From Arthrobacter antibioticus (GTDB lineage: Bacteria; Actinomycetota; Actinomycetes; Actinomycetales; Micrococcaceae), in NCBI RefSeq assembly GCF_030063205.1, contig NZ_JASISQ010000001.1, positions 671,152-735,151 on the forward strand: 64,000 bases of DNA, read 5' to 3'. A model generated the notes under the pieces. That model was given only the letters and a program-made list of their open reading frames with translations. It had not been told where the DNA came from and searched no databases. Shown here piece by piece: positions 45,147 through 54,556 of the stretch (position 1 is the first letter of the stretch; the number at the start of each line of letters is the position of its first letter). The position numbers and the translations under genes are program-made.

Positions 45147-46826
45147 TTACTGCTCCTGCATGGGGACGCGGACACCGCGCTCGGCGGCAACCTCCAGCGC
45201 ACGCTCGTATCCGGCGTCGGCGTGGCGAATCACGCCCATGCCGGGATCATTGGTCAGCAGGCGTTCCAGCTTTTCCGCAGCCAGCGGTGTGCCGTCGGCA
45301 ACGGAGACCTGACCGGCGTGGATGGAGCGACCAATGCCCACGCCACCGCCGTGATGGATGGAAACCCAGGTGGCGCCGGAGGCGGTGTTGAGCATGGCGT
45401 TTAGCAACGGCCAGTCGGCAATGGCGTCGGAGCCGTCCTTCATGGATTCGGTCTCGCGGTATGGTGAGGCCACTGAACCGGAGTCAAGGTGGTCCCGGCC
45501 AATCACGATCGGCGCTGAGACCTTACCGTCCGCTACCAGCTGGTTGAACATGACACCGGCCTTGGCCCGTTCGCCGTAGCCCAACCAGCAAATACGCGCC
45601 GGCAAGCCTTCAAATTCAACATGCTCAGCGGCGGCGTCAAGCCAGCGGTGCAGGTGGGCGTTTTCCGGGAACAATTCCTTTAGCGCCTCATCCGTCACGC
45701 GGATGTCCTCGGGATCTCCGGAGAGGGCAACCCAGCGAAACGGGCCCATGCCCTCGCAAAACAGTGGGCGAATGTACGCCGGCACAAAGCCGGGGAAGTC
45801 AAAGGCCCGGTTGTACCCGCCCTTGCGTGCTTCATCGCGGATCGAGTTGCCGTAATCAAACACTTCAGCGCCAGCGTCCTGGAATTCCACCATGGCCTGG
45901 ACGTGCCGGGCCATGGAGTTCTGGGACTTTTTGGTGAACCCTTCGGCGTCGGCCGCGGACTCCGGAGCCCATTCCTCCACGGAGAATTCGGTGGGCAGGT
46001 AGGAGAGCGGATCGTGCGCGCTGGTCTGGTCGGTGACAATGTCAACGATGAACTCCCCCGCCTGATGGCGGCGCAGAATTTCCGGGAAAATCTCGGCGGC
46101 GTTGCCCACCACGCCCACGGACAGCGGGGTCCTAGCAGCCTTGGCTTCAAGAACACGCTCAAGGGCCGCATCCAAGGAAGGAGCCAGCTCATCCAGGTAG
46201 CGCTTGCCCACGCGGCGTTGGAGACGCTCAGCGGAGACATCCACAATCAAGCAGACGCCGCCGTTGAGTGTCACGGCCAGCGGCTGAGCTCCGCCCATGC
46301 CACCGCAACCACCGGTCAGGGTCAGCGTTCCAGCCAGCGTGCCACCAAAGCGCTTCTCGGCAATGGCCGCGAACGTTTCAAAGGTGCCCTGCAGAATCCC
46401 CTGGGTGCCAATGTAAATCCATGAGCCGGCCGTCATCTGTCCGTACATCATCAGGCCCTCGGCCTCCAGCTTGCGGAATTCCGGCCACGTGGCCCAATCC
46501 CCCACCAGGTTGGAGTTGGCCAGCAGCACCCTGGGCGCCCACACATTGGTGCGGAACACACCCACGGGTTTGCCCGACTGAACCAGAAGCGTCTCATCGT
46601 CTTCCAGCGTCTTCAAGGTGGCAACGATGGCGTCATACGCCTCCCAGGAGCGGGCGGCGCGGCCGGTCCCGCCGTAGACCACAAGATCCTCGGGACGTTC
46701 GGCAACTTCAGGATCCAGATTGTTCATGAGCATACGCAGGGGCGCCTCGGTTTGCCACGATTTGGCGGAGAGTTCGGTGCCGCGTGCTGCACTGATGGAG
46801 CGGGATGGGTCATGCATCGTTGCCAT
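45147..46826 (-). CDS. hutU: Urocanate hydratase
   Basis: NAD-dependent enzyme that turns urocanate into imidazolonepropionate in histidine breakdown. [19 protein letters not shown] is the NAD-binding glycine-rich region; the active-site Cys is in [37 protein letters not shown] completes the signature. The ATG at 46826 has AGGAAC upstream and gives 559 residues, the family norm. No hutH, hutI or hutG lies nearby, so the rest of the pathway must be elsewhere. Confidence 0.96.
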   Translation of the reverse strand: MATMHDPSRSISAARGTELSAKSWQTEAPLRMLMNNLDPEVAERPEDLVVYGGTGRAARSWEAYDAIVATLKTLEDDETLLVQSGKPVGVFRTNVWAPRVLLANSNLVGDWATWPEFRKLEAEGLMMYGQMTAGSWIYIGTQGILQGTFETFAAIAEKRFGGTLAGTLTLTGGCGGMGGAQPLAVTLNGGVCLIVDVSAERLQRRVGKRYLDELAPSLDAALERVLEAKAARTPLSVGVVGNAAEIFPEILRRHQAGEFIVDIVTDQTSAHDPLSYLPTEFSVEEWAPESAADAEGFTKKSQNSMARHVQAMVEFQDAGAEVFDYGNSIRDEARKGGYNRAFDFPGFVPAYIRPLFCEGMGPFRWVALSGDPEDIRVTDEALKELFPENAHLHRWLDAAAEHVEFEGLPARICWLGYGERAKAGVMFNQLVADGKVSAPIVIGRDHLDSGSVASPYRETESMKDGSDAIADWPLLNAMLNTASGATWVSIHHGGGVGIGRSIHAGQVSVADGTPLAAEKLERLLTNDPGMGVIRHADAGYERALEVAAERGVRVPMQEQ

Positions 46827-47039
46827 GATGTTCCTTAGCTGTGGGATCTTTGTCCGGGCCCAAAGACCCTTACGCATTTGCTTATGTATTCATCAAACCC
46901 CGCTCAGCCCGGCAATCCTAGGCACCCACACCTCACGCTGTCTGCCATACAAGACAATTGGCGGTTATTACCAGGGATGTACGACGCCGCGTGCCCGGCT
47001 TTTGCGAACCACTCACCACTAGCGTGACTCAAGGAGCAC

Positions 47040-48797
47040 TTAGGCGCCGGAGCAAACACCTGTTTTGGGTAACTCAAGGTGCACCTGATCAGCTGCGGTG
47101 AGATCTCCGGCGAGGGCAGCCACAATGGAACGGACTTGCTCGTAGCCAGTAGCAAGCAGAAAGGTTGGGGCCCGGCCATAGGATTTCATACCCGCAATGT
47201 AGAACTCCTGCTCGGGGTGCGCCAGTTCCTTGGCACCATGGGCGGGGACCGTTCCACAGGAGTGGAATTCGGGATCGATCAAGGGCCCAAGGTCCCGGGG
47301 TGCTTCCACAGCAGGATCCAACTCCAGTCGAAGTTCTCGCAAGATGTCCAGGTCCGGGCGGAACCCGGTGGCGGGGATCAGCACATCTGCCTCAAGGGTT
47401 ACCTCACCATTGACAGTGTTACCTGTGACTTGCAGAGTTCCCCCAGTTTCGCCGGAAGTTTCCATGTTGGAGGTTTCCGTACCGAAGGTAGCTGCACCGG
47501 GCACGCTGGAGAAAGAGAAGGATGTGGTTACAAAGGAGGTGTGCAAGTCGATGTAGCCATCCTTGACGAGCTGGTGCAGGCGATTGCCGAGTTGGCCGCG
47601 GGCCGGCAGGCCGTCAAGGTTTCCACCACCGTAGAGGCGCGAGGCATCGGGGCCCCTGACGGCCCAGCTGATTCGGGTGCCCGGCTCGTTCTTGGCCAGC
47701 TGGCCTAAAGCTAGCAACGTGTTTGCGGCCGAGTGCCCGGCGCCAATAACCAAAACGTGTTTTCCGGCAAATTGGGCGCGCGCTGTGCCGGTGACATCTG
47801 GCAAGGGTGTTGTGATGAGTCCTGCTGCGGTAGCTTCCTTCTCCCCTGCAGCAACCAATCCGCTCTGGCCCAACGGGTTGGGTTGCGCCCAGGTGCCGGA
47901 AGCATCAATCACGGCCCGGACCTGGTGGTCCTGTACAGACCCGTCAGCTGATTCCACCCGGATAAGGAAAGGCTGTTCGGCACGGCCACCTGAACGCGTC
48001 TTGTCCATACCTACCCGGCTCACTGCTGTGACAGTGGAAGAAAAATGCAGGGCATTCTTGATAGCCGGGATGTTAGCAAGCGGTGCCAAATACTCCTGCA
48101 CAAGTTCGCTGCCATATGGCAAGGCTGTCAGCCGGGGTTCACTCCAGCCAGTAGCTTCTAGCAGGCGTCTGGAGGCCGGATCGATGTTGTGCCGCCACGG
48201 TGAAAACAAGCGAATGTGTCCCCACGCCCGGATGGCGGCACCAACGTGCTCCCCTGATTCAAAAATCAGGGGCGTAAGCCCGCGTTGCACCAGATTCGCT
48301 GCAGCGGCTAAACCAATAGGCCCAGCCCCAATGACTGCCACCGGCAACTCAGGTGGCAGGGGTTCAGGTGGCAGGGGTTCAGTGGGCAGGAGTACGGAAA
48401 TGAGGGCAAGGACTCGGGCCTTGATCTCATCACGGATGGCGCGGACAGCCTCAAGCCCCTGCCCTGCAGGGTCGGCGAGTTGCCAGTCTTCGTAGCGCTT
48501 GCCGGGGAACACGGGGCAGGCATCGCCGCAGCCCATGGTGATAACTACGCTGGACTTCTCCACCGCATCAGTGGTGAGGACCTTGGGGATCTGGGCGGCC
48601 ATGTCGATCCCGTCTTCAGCCATGGCGCTCACGGCCGCCGGGTTGATAGAGGCCGCCGGGGCAGAACCAGCGGAGCGTACCTCGATTGCCCCGTGAGACA
48701 GGGCCGTTAGATAAGCGGCAGCCATCTGGGAACGTCCTGCGTTGTGCACACAGACAAACAGAACGGAAGGTAACTTATTAGTTTCGGTAGCGCTCAC
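47040..48797 (-). CDS. Fusion: mycothiol-type arsenate reductase + flavin monooxygenase
   Basis: A 585-residue two-domain protein. Residues ~1-135 are an arsenate reductase of the low-molecular-weight phosphatase fold: P-loop CVHNAGRS (Cys16, Arg22), then MGCGDACPVFPGKRYEDWQL, as in corynebacterial ArsC1/2. A linker at ~136-152 (PTEPLPPEPLPPELP) comes from a 15-bp tandem repeat. Residues ~155-585 are a FAD/NAD(P)H monooxygenase-like domain with GAGPIGLAAAANL and a second Rossmann motif VLVIGAGHSAANTLLAL, like ArsO-type proteins of ars operons. The GTG at 48797 has AAGGAG 9 bases upstream. It follows the ACR3 pump gene and is probably transcribed with it. Confidence 0.88.
   Translation of the reverse strand: MSATETNKLPSVLFVCVHNAGRSQMAAAYLTALSHGAIEVRSAGSAPAASINPAAVSAMAEDGIDMAAQIPKVLTTDAVEKSSVVITMGCGDACPVFPGKRYEDWQLADPAGQGLEAVRAIRDEIKARVLALISVLLPTEPLPPEPLPPELPVAVIGAGPIGLAAAANLVQRGLTPLIFESGEHVGAAIRAWGHIRLFSPWRHNIDPASRRLLEATGWSEPRLTALPYGSELVQEYLAPLANIPAIKNALHFSSTVTAVSRVGMDKTRSGGRAEQPFLIRVESADGSVQDHQVRAVIDASGTWAQPNPLGQSGLVAAGEKEATAAGLITTPLPDVTGTARAQFAGKHVLVIGAGHSAANTLLALGQLAKNEPGTRISWAVRGPDASRLYGGGNLDGLPARGQLGNRLHQLVKDGYIDLHTSFVTTSFSFSSVPGAATFGTETSNMETSGETGGTLQVTGNTVNGEVTLEADVLIPATGFRPDLDILRELRLELDPAVEAPRDLGPLIDPEFHSCGTVPAHGAKELAHPEQEFYIAGMKSYGRAPTFLLATGYEQVRSIVAALAGDLTAADQVHLELPKTGVCSGA
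48351..48395. repeat. 15-bp tandem repeat encoding the fusion linker
   Basis: AGGTGGCAGGGGTTC occurs at 48351-48365 and 48366-48380, with a diverged third unit after it. In the reading frame it encodes the PEPLPPEPLPPE linker between the arsenate reductase and monooxygenase domains. Confidence 0.85.
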
Positions 48798-48864
48798 GAA
48801 TTCATACTCCTTGGTAAAAATGACGGAAATTTTGGGGCACTTGTGGGGCTGCGCTAGTGCTGGT

Positions 48865-49935
48865 TCAGTTGGTAAAAAAGCGGCGACGGGCCCACAGAGC
48901 CACATAAACCAGAGCCACAAGAACAGGCACTTCAATGAGCGGGCCCACAACACCTGCCAGGGCCTGACCGGAGGTGACCCCGAAGGTGCCAATTGCAACG
49001 GCAATGGCGAGCTCAAAGTTGTTCCCCGAAGCCGTGAAAGCCAAGGTGGTGGTTTTGGCATAGCCGAGTTTTAGACTCCGGCCAATGATCATGCCTGCGG
49101 TGAAGGTGACCACAAAGTAGACCAGCAACGGCAGCGCTATCCGCGCCACATTCAGGGGCTGGGAGGTAATTGTTTTCCCCTGTAAAGCAAACAGCAAAGT
49201 AATGGTGAAGAGCAGTCCGTAGAGCGCCCATGGGCCCAGCTTGGGGAGGAACGTTTCTTCATACCAGGACCGCCCCTTGGTCTTTTCGCCAATGGATCGG
49301 GTCAGGAACCCTGCCAGCAGCGGAATCCCTAAGAAGACCAGCACGGCGGCGGTGATGGCCCAGAATGAAAAGTCAGCGGACGCCGTCGGAAGTCCCAGCC
49401 ACCCGGGCAGCACCTGGAGGTAAAACCAGCCCAAAGCACCAAACGCAAACAGCTGGAAGACGGAGTTTAGTAATACAAGAACCGCCGCGGCCTCCCTGTC
49501 TCCGCAGGCAAGATCGTTCCAGATCATGACCATGGCAATGCAGCGGGCCAAGCCCACAATAATCAGCCCTGTGCGGTATTCAGGCAGGTCCGGGACAAAG
49601 ATCCAAGCCAAAAAGAACATGAAAGCTGGGGCCAGTACCCAGTTCAGCACCAAGGAGGTGATCAGTAGCTTACGATCCGCCAAGACTCGGCGCGTCTCGT
49701 TATAGCGCACCCTTGCCAGCACCGGGTACATCATGACCAGCAACCCTATGGCGATCGGCAGCGAGATGGAGCCAATCTTCACGGCATCCAGCGCCATGTT
49801 CAGGCCTGGCACAAAACGTCCCAACAACAGACCTGCGGCCATGGCGGCAATAATCCACACAGGAAGGAACGTATCCAGGGTGGAGAGTTTGCCTGCTACA
49901 GCCTGCTCACCAGAGGTTGTGGTCTGCGTATTCAC
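48865..49935 (-). CDS. acr3: Arsenite efflux transporter ACR3
   Basis: Ten-helix membrane carrier that exports arsenite. The family signature GLARCIAMVMIWNDLACGD contains the Cys needed for arsenite binding, and TASGNNFELAIAVAIGTFG is the later conserved stretch. The start is put at the GTG at 49935 because AGGAG lies 5 bases before it (356 residues); the frame is open to 50070 but that would cross the operators. It leads the operon with the arsenate reductase-monooxygenase gene 67 bases downstream. Two ArsR-like operators lie directly upstream. Confidence 0.93.
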   Translation of the reverse strand: MNTQTTTSGEQAVAGKLSTLDTFLPVWIIAAMAAGLLLGRFVPGLNMALDAVKIGSISLPIAIGLLVMMYPVLARVRYNETRRVLADRKLLITSLVLNWVLAPAFMFFLAWIFVPDLPEYRTGLIIVGLARCIAMVMIWNDLACGDREAAAVLVLLNSVFQLFAFGALGWFYLQVLPGWLGLPTASADFSFWAITAAVLVFLGIPLLAGFLTRSIGEKTKGRSWYEETFLPKLGPWALYGLLFTITLLFALQGKTITSQPLNVARIALPLLVYFVVTFTAGMIIGRSLKLGYAKTTTLAFTASGNNFELAIAVAIGTFGVTSGQALAGVVGPLIEVPVLVALVYVALWARRRFFTN

Positions 49936-49961
49936 AGGGCTCCTCGCCATTAGAACTCTAG

Positions 49962-49977
49962 ATTGATGATTGTCGAT
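49962..49977. promoter_or_regulatory. Candidate ArsR operator 2 (imperfect)
   Basis: ATTGA-N6-TCGAT, the same 6-base spacing as the better site at 49995-50016, with one mismatch. Lies between that site and the acr3 start. Confidence 0.5.
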
Positions 49978-49994
49978 ATGACCAGTTTTAACTC

Positions 49995-50016
49995 TATATT
50001 GATAAATGTCAATATA
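49995..50016. promoter_or_regulatory. Candidate ArsR/SmtB operator 1
   Basis: A perfect inverted repeat TATATTGA-N6-TCAATATA. On the minus strand it contains the hexamer TTGACA (50007-50012), which could be the -35 box of acr3; this is the usual layout for an ArsR repressor that lets go when it binds arsenite. No arsR gene is in this window. Confidence 0.75.
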
Positions 50017-50051
50017 TAGTTGAAGTACGTCGAGGGCCGTGATCATCCAAT

Positions 50052-50084
50052 AAAAATGAGCCCCTCCCACAGGGAGGGGCTCAT
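50052..50084 (-). terminator. Rho-independent terminator after nhaA
   Basis: On the minus strand a perfect 13-bp stem (ATGAGCCCCTCCC with its complement, loop TGT) is followed by five T. It starts 16 bases after the nhaA stop and separates it from the ars operon. Confidence 0.92.
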
Positions 50085-50099
50085 GCCTAAAGATCAGTG

Positions 50100-51440
50100 C
50101 TAGTCGTTATTGTGCTCGTACACATCCGGAATACCATCATGGTTATCATCAACCATCTCTTCTAGCTCCACCGCGTGGTATTGACGGTTTCTGGTTGTCA
50201 GTATGGCCGAGGCAAGAAGAGCAGCGATCACCGAGGCTAGGAGAATGCCGATCTTGGCGTGATCATCATGGGGGCTACCTTGCCCAAAGCTCAGTTCCGC
50301 CACCAAAAGTGAGACGGTGAAACCGATTCCTGCCAGCAGCGAGACCCCAAAGACGTCAATCCACTTCAGCGAACGGTCCAGAGATGCCCTGGTGAACTTC
50401 GTCAACACCCAGGTGGTGCCCATGATCCCGGCTGGCTTCCCAAGCACCAACGCAACCACAACCCCAATAGCAACAGGGTCCGTTGCGGCTGACACCAGAC
50501 CGTCCCACCCACCGATCGCTACTCCTGCTGAGAAGAAAGCAAAGACCGGAACGGCAATACCTGCTGAGATGGGGCGGAAGCGGTGCTCAAAAATTTCCGA
50601 CAATCCCGGGCCCGCCTCGGGACCGCCATTTGCTTGTGATCGAATCACAGGAATGGCAAAACCAAGCAGCACACCGGCCACAGTTGCGTGAACGCCGGAG
50701 GCGTGCACCAACCCCCAAGTGATAAGACCCAATGGAAGCAGGATTGCCCAAGCAGTCCAGACTTTAGCCCCAAAGAAGCGACGGTATTTCTGCGCCAAAA
50801 GAGTGTAAAGGGCCAGCGGAATGAGAGCCAGTAGTAGCGGCCCAACTTGGATCTCATCTGTATAAAAAACGGCGATGATGCTGATGGCCAAGAGGTCATC
50901 CACAACAGCCAAGGTTAGAAGGAAGATCCGTAGAGCGCTCGGTAGATGAGATCCAATAATGGCCAGCACGGCCACAGCGAAGGCAATGTCAGTGGCTGTG
51001 GGGATGGCCCACCCCCGGAGCGTATCGGGGCTGCTGAGGTTGATGACCGCGTAAATTACCGCCGGTATCGCCACTCCGCCCACGGCTGCGGCCACAGGCA
51101 CTATGGATTTACTGAACTTTCGCAGATCCCCCGCTATGAACTCACGCTTGAGTTCCAAACCAACCAGGAAGAAAAACACAGCCAGTAAGCCATCAGCTGC
51201 CCACGTCCCTAAGCTGAGCTCCAGATGCCATGGTGCGTAACCGATCTTGAAATCGCGCAAGGCGAAATAGCCTTCGGAAATGGGCGAATTGGCCCAGATG
51301 ATTGCTATGACGGCGGCGGCAACCAGCAGAATGCCGCCAACGGTTTCTTTCCGCAGGATCTCGCCAATGCGCAGCGCTTCGGTGTAGCTGCCACGGCCTA
51401 AGACAATGCCACGAACAGTTTTAACGGGTTTTTGCTTCAT
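50100..51440 (-). CDS. nhaA: Na+/H+ antiporter NhaA
   Basis: Electrogenic sodium/proton antiporter for salt and pH tolerance. Twelve-helix protein with [19 protein letters not shown] near helix 3, [15 protein letters not shown]-like region (here [18 protein letters not shown], with the functional Asp), and [14 protein letters not shown] with the Asp pair of the ion-binding site. 446 residues; the C-terminus is a short acidic tail ending [12 protein letters not shown], which resembles an EF-hand-like or thrombospondin-type calcium loop. AAAGGA lies 5 bases before the ATG. Own terminator at 50052-50084. Confidence 0.94.
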   Translation of the reverse strand: MKQKPVKTVRGIVLGRGSYTEALRIGEILRKETVGGILLVAAAVIAIIWANSPISEGYFALRDFKIGYAPWHLELSLGTWAADGLLAVFFFLVGLELKREFIAGDLRKFSKSIVPVAAAVGGVAIPAVIYAVINLSSPDTLRGWAIPTATDIAFAVAVLAIIGSHLPSALRIFLLTLAVVDDLLAISIIAVFYTDEIQVGPLLLALIPLALYTLLAQKYRRFFGAKVWTAWAILLPLGLITWGLVHASGVHATVAGVLLGFAIPVIRSQANGGPEAGPGLSEIFEHRFRPISAGIAVPVFAFFSAGVAIGGWDGLVSAATDPVAIGVVVALVLGKPAGIMGTTWVLTKFTRASLDRSLKWIDVFGVSLLAGIGFTVSLLVAELSFGQGSPHDDHAKIGILLASVIAALLASAILTTRNRQYHAVELEEMVDDNHDGIPDVYEHNND

Positions 51441-51565
51441 AAGAGTCCTTTTGAGGTCGACAATATTACGCCGACCAGACTTCCCGGCTCACCTTGAACA
51501 AGACTACCGCGCACTGCGCCGCCACCGTTAACGCTAACAAACATCTGGAACAAAGAACTGCAGTT

Positions 51566-52762
51566 CTAGACGAAAGCGGCGATCCCAGTGATGGCTCGGC
51601 CTGCCACTAGGGTGTTTATCTCATAGGTTCCCTCGTAGGTGTAAATCGCTTCAGCGTCACAGAAAATCTTTGCCATCTCATAGTCCACCGAAACCCCGTT
51701 TCCACCCAAGATGCCCCGGCCCAACGCGACTGTTTCGCGCATGCACTTAGTCACGAACGCCTTGGCCATTGCTGAATGTTCGTTGCGAGTGGTCCCCTCA
51801 TCTTCCATTTGCGCCAGGCGGACCATCATGCCCATGGAAGCTTCGGCGTTGGAGAGCATGGTGACAAGTTGCTCTTGAATTAGCTGGAAGCTGGCAATAG
51901 GTTTGCCGAACTGGTGCCGTTCTACGGCGTATTTCCGGGCCACGTCAAAAGCTGCTAGCTGAATTCCCACTGCCTGCCAACCCACGGTGGCACGTGTTGT
52001 TTTGAGTACCTTGTTGGTATCGCGGAAACTATTCGCGTTTACAAGCTTAAAGAAGTGGGGCACCACAACATCTTTCAAGACAATGTCCGCATTTTGAACT
52101 GCACGCAAGGAAATACGATTTTCAATTAAGGTGGCGCTAAATCCGGGAGTCTTGGTTTCAACCAAAAAGCCCTTGACCTGGTCGTCGGCCACATCTTTGG
52201 CCCAAACAATCACGTAGTCAGAAAAGGTGGAATTTCCAATCCAGCGTTTTTCTCCATTGAGAATCCAGTTCTCACCTTCACGTACTGCTGTGGTTTGCGT
52301 GCCACCGGCAACATCGGAGCCAGCGAGGGGCTCGGTGATGGCGAACACTCCTGTCTTTTTCAGTGCATATATATCTGGCAACCACGCTGCTTTTTGCTCC
52401 TCAGAGGCGAGCAACTCGATGGAGCCGGTGAACAGCCCGTCGTGGCCGCTGAAGAACGTCCCAAAGGAGGCGTCAACCCTGTGGATTGCTGCTGTCACCA
52501 TGCCGGCCAGTAGGTGCGAGTGTCCTTGACGGCGTACAGGGCTGATCATGTCCAATTCGGCAACCTGGGGAATCAGGTGCACTGGAAACTCGCTGCGGTT
52601 CCAGAAGTCACGGGAAATGGGGCGTACGTGTTCTTCCATCCAGTCCCTAATGGTGTTCAGCCTGTCCAGCTCATTAACCGGTAGCAAGCTCTCGAAGTGG
52701 AAAAAGTCTCCATCAGCGTAGGGCAGCTCGCTTTTTTCGGTGGTATTTGTTGTGTCAGTCAA
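51566..52762 (-). CDS. Acyl-CoA dehydrogenase, glutaryl-CoA dehydrogenase-like
   Basis: A 398-residue flavoprotein that introduces an alpha-beta double bond into an acyl-CoA. FAITEPLAGSDVAGGTQT is the first ACAD signature and the second is near QFGKPIASFQLIQEQL. The catalytic Glu is Glu377 in YTYEGTYEINTLVAGRAITG, a form typical of glutaryl-CoA dehydrogenases, which also decarboxylate. The TTG at 52762 has AGGAG 7 bases upstream and fits the family; the frame is open to 52810. Divergent from the NCS1 permease across a palindrome shared with the IclR locus. Confidence 0.88.
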   Translation of the reverse strand: MTDTTNTTEKSELPYADGDFFHFESLLPVNELDRLNTIRDWMEEHVRPISRDFWNRSEFPVHLIPQVAELDMISPVRRQGHSHLLAGMVTAAIHRVDASFGTFFSGHDGLFTGSIELLASEEQKAAWLPDIYALKKTGVFAITEPLAGSDVAGGTQTTAVREGENWILNGEKRWIGNSTFSDYVIVWAKDVADDQVKGFLVETKTPGFSATLIENRISLRAVQNADIVLKDVVVPHFFKLVNANSFRDTNKVLKTTRATVGWQAVGIQLAAFDVARKYAVERHQFGKPIASFQLIQEQLVTMLSNAEASMGMMVRLAQMEDEGTTRNEHSAMAKAFVTKCMRETVALGRGILGGNGVSVDYEMAKIFCDAEAIYTYEGTYEINTLVAGRAITGIAAFV

Positions 52763-52915
52763 GGGAATTCTCCTAAAGGTGGTCGTTATTTTGCAATCGA
52801 GCAGGCGCAAAGCCCGTTGGGTGAATCAGAGGAGACGCGCCTCTGATTCCACCAACTGCTTCGAACATAGCCCTAGCCGGGCCCGGTTATGTCCCAGATC
52901 ACACAAATCAGCCAC

Positions 52916-52935
52916 TCGTCTGGGATCACAGACGA
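52916..52935. promoter_or_regulatory. Palindromic operator candidate 1 (IclR-type)
   Basis: TCGTCTG-N6-CAGACGA, a perfect 7-bp inverted repeat with centre GGATCA, located between the divergent acyl-CoA dehydrogenase and permease genes. The same sequence with one mismatch recurs at 56549-56567 upstream of the IclR gene and the CoA-transferase, so one regulator probably binds both. Confidence 0.75.
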
Positions 52936-53031
52936 GATTGGTGAGCTGAGCTACTCCGCTCTACTCAGTCATGCTCAGATTGACATAGCAAACCAGTCCA
53001 CGGGCCACACAAATTCCAACGGAGGAATGAA

Positions 53032-54492
53032 ATGTCAAGAACTCAAACGGTGAGAAAGAGCGGGCCGGCCATTGAGCGCAGGTCAATCGACTTTGTGCCC
53101 TACCGCGAGCGCCACGGGAAGCCCTTTGGCCAGTTCACTCTCTGGTTTGGGGCAAACATGCAGATCACGGCCATCGTTACAGGTTCCCTGGCGGTGATCT
53201 TCGGCTCTGAAGCCTTGTGGGCCATCATTGGCCTGTTCATCGGTAACCTGCTCGGTGGCACTGTCATGGCCCTGCACGCAGCTCAAGGACCCAAGCTGGG
53301 TATGCCTCAGATGATCTCCAGTCGCGCCCAGTTTGGCGTGTTCGGCGCGGTTATCCCGCTGATTCTGGTGATCGTTATGTACTTGGGTTTTGCCGCTACC
53401 GGCGCTGTATTGGCCGGGCAGGCCGTGAACCAGATCATTCCCACTAATCACCCCGCAGTTGGTGTCATCATCTTCGGCGCTCTGACAGTACTCGTGGCCA
53501 CCCTGGGTTATAAGTACATTCACCTGCTGGGCCGTATCTCTACCATTGTGGGCATAATCGGTTTTACTTATTTGGCCATCCGGCTTTTCTTGATGCACGA
53601 CGTCGGCGCTGTCATGGGAGTGGGCGGGTTCGCCATCCCCACATTCCTGCTTTCGATCTCTCTAAGCGCTGGCTGGCAGCTGACCTACGGTCCCTATGTT
53701 GCTGATTACTCCCGGTATCTCCCGGCCAATACACCGGCCCGCAAAACGTTCTTTTCTTGCTTCTCTGGCGCCGTTTTGGGTTCTCAATGGTCCATGACGC
53801 TTGGTGCGCTGTTTGCTTCCATCCCTATGGCAGCCGGCCACGCGTTCATTGATGAGCAGGTTGGGTTTGTGGGTAACCTCTCCGGCGGCGGTGTTATCGC
53901 TGTGCTGATGTACATCGTGATTGTGGTGGGAAAGCTGACAGTCAACACTTTGAACGCGTATGGCGGCTATATGACGATTCTGACTTCCGTCAGCTCTTTC
54001 ACGCGCCAGCTACGTTTTGCCCCGTGGGTGCGCTTTGCCTATGTTATTGGCTTCATCACCGTCTCAGTCATCATCGCCTTGGTTGCCTCCGATGACTTCA
54101 TTTCCAACTTCAAGAACTTTGTTCTGTTGCTGTTGATGGTGTTCATCCCGTGGAGCTCCATCAACCTCGTTGATTTCTACTTCTCCTCGAAGGAGAAGGT
54201 TGATGTCCCGGCACTCTACGATCCTAAGGGACGCTACGGCGCGTGGAATGTGCCAGCGCTACTGACGTACTTCTTTGGCGTCATCATTCAGATCCCGTTC
54301 CTCGCCCAGGCGATGTACACGGGCCCCATCACTCCCCTGCTCGGTGGCGCTGACATCTCTTGGATTGTGGGTCTCATTGTGACGGCAGCTATCTACTACC
54401 CAGTGGCTAAGCGCTTCAATCACCCTCCAGCGGAGATGATCTACCCGGCCGATGATGAGATCTCCCCCGATCCTGCCGCTGCCGCTCTCTAG
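53032..54492 (+). CDS. NCS1 family nucleobase/cation symporter-type permease
   Basis: A 486-residue membrane protein of the purine-cytosine permease family with about 12 membrane segments. GLFIGNLLGGTVMALHAAQG, PKLGMPQMISSRAQFG and SAGWQLTYGPYVADYSRYLP are clear family motifs. It imports a nucleobase, hydantoin, vitamin or related N-heterocycle; the substrate is unknown. GGAGG lies 6 bases before the ATG. It begins the plus-strand half of the divergon and the aminotransferase follows 64 bases later. Confidence 0.9.
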   Translation: MSRTQTVRKSGPAIERRSIDFVPYRERHGKPFGQFTLWFGANMQITAIVTGSLAVIFGSEALWAIIGLFIGNLLGGTVMALHAAQGPKLGMPQMISSRAQFGVFGAVIPLILVIVMYLGFAATGAVLAGQAVNQIIPTNHPAVGVIIFGALTVLVATLGYKYIHLLGRISTIVGIIGFTYLAIRLFLMHDVGAVMGVGGFAIPTFLLSISLSAGWQLTYGPYVADYSRYLPANTPARKTFFSCFSGAVLGSQWSMTLGALFASIPMAAGHAFIDEQVGFVGNLSGGGVIAVLMYIVIVVGKLTVNTLNAYGGYMTILTSVSSFTRQLRFAPWVRFAYVIGFITVSVIIALVASDDFISNFKNFVLLLLMVFIPWSSINLVDFYFSSKEKVDVPALYDPKGRYGAWNVPALLTYFFGVIIQIPFLAQAMYTGPITPLLGGADISWIVGLIVTAAIYYPVAKRFNHPPAEMIYPADDEISPDPAAAAL

Positions 54493-54556
54493 CACCCCTT
54501 CACCGCCCCGAGCCTCGCTCTGACCACAGTGCCGAACCCATAAAGAGGACTTGTTG

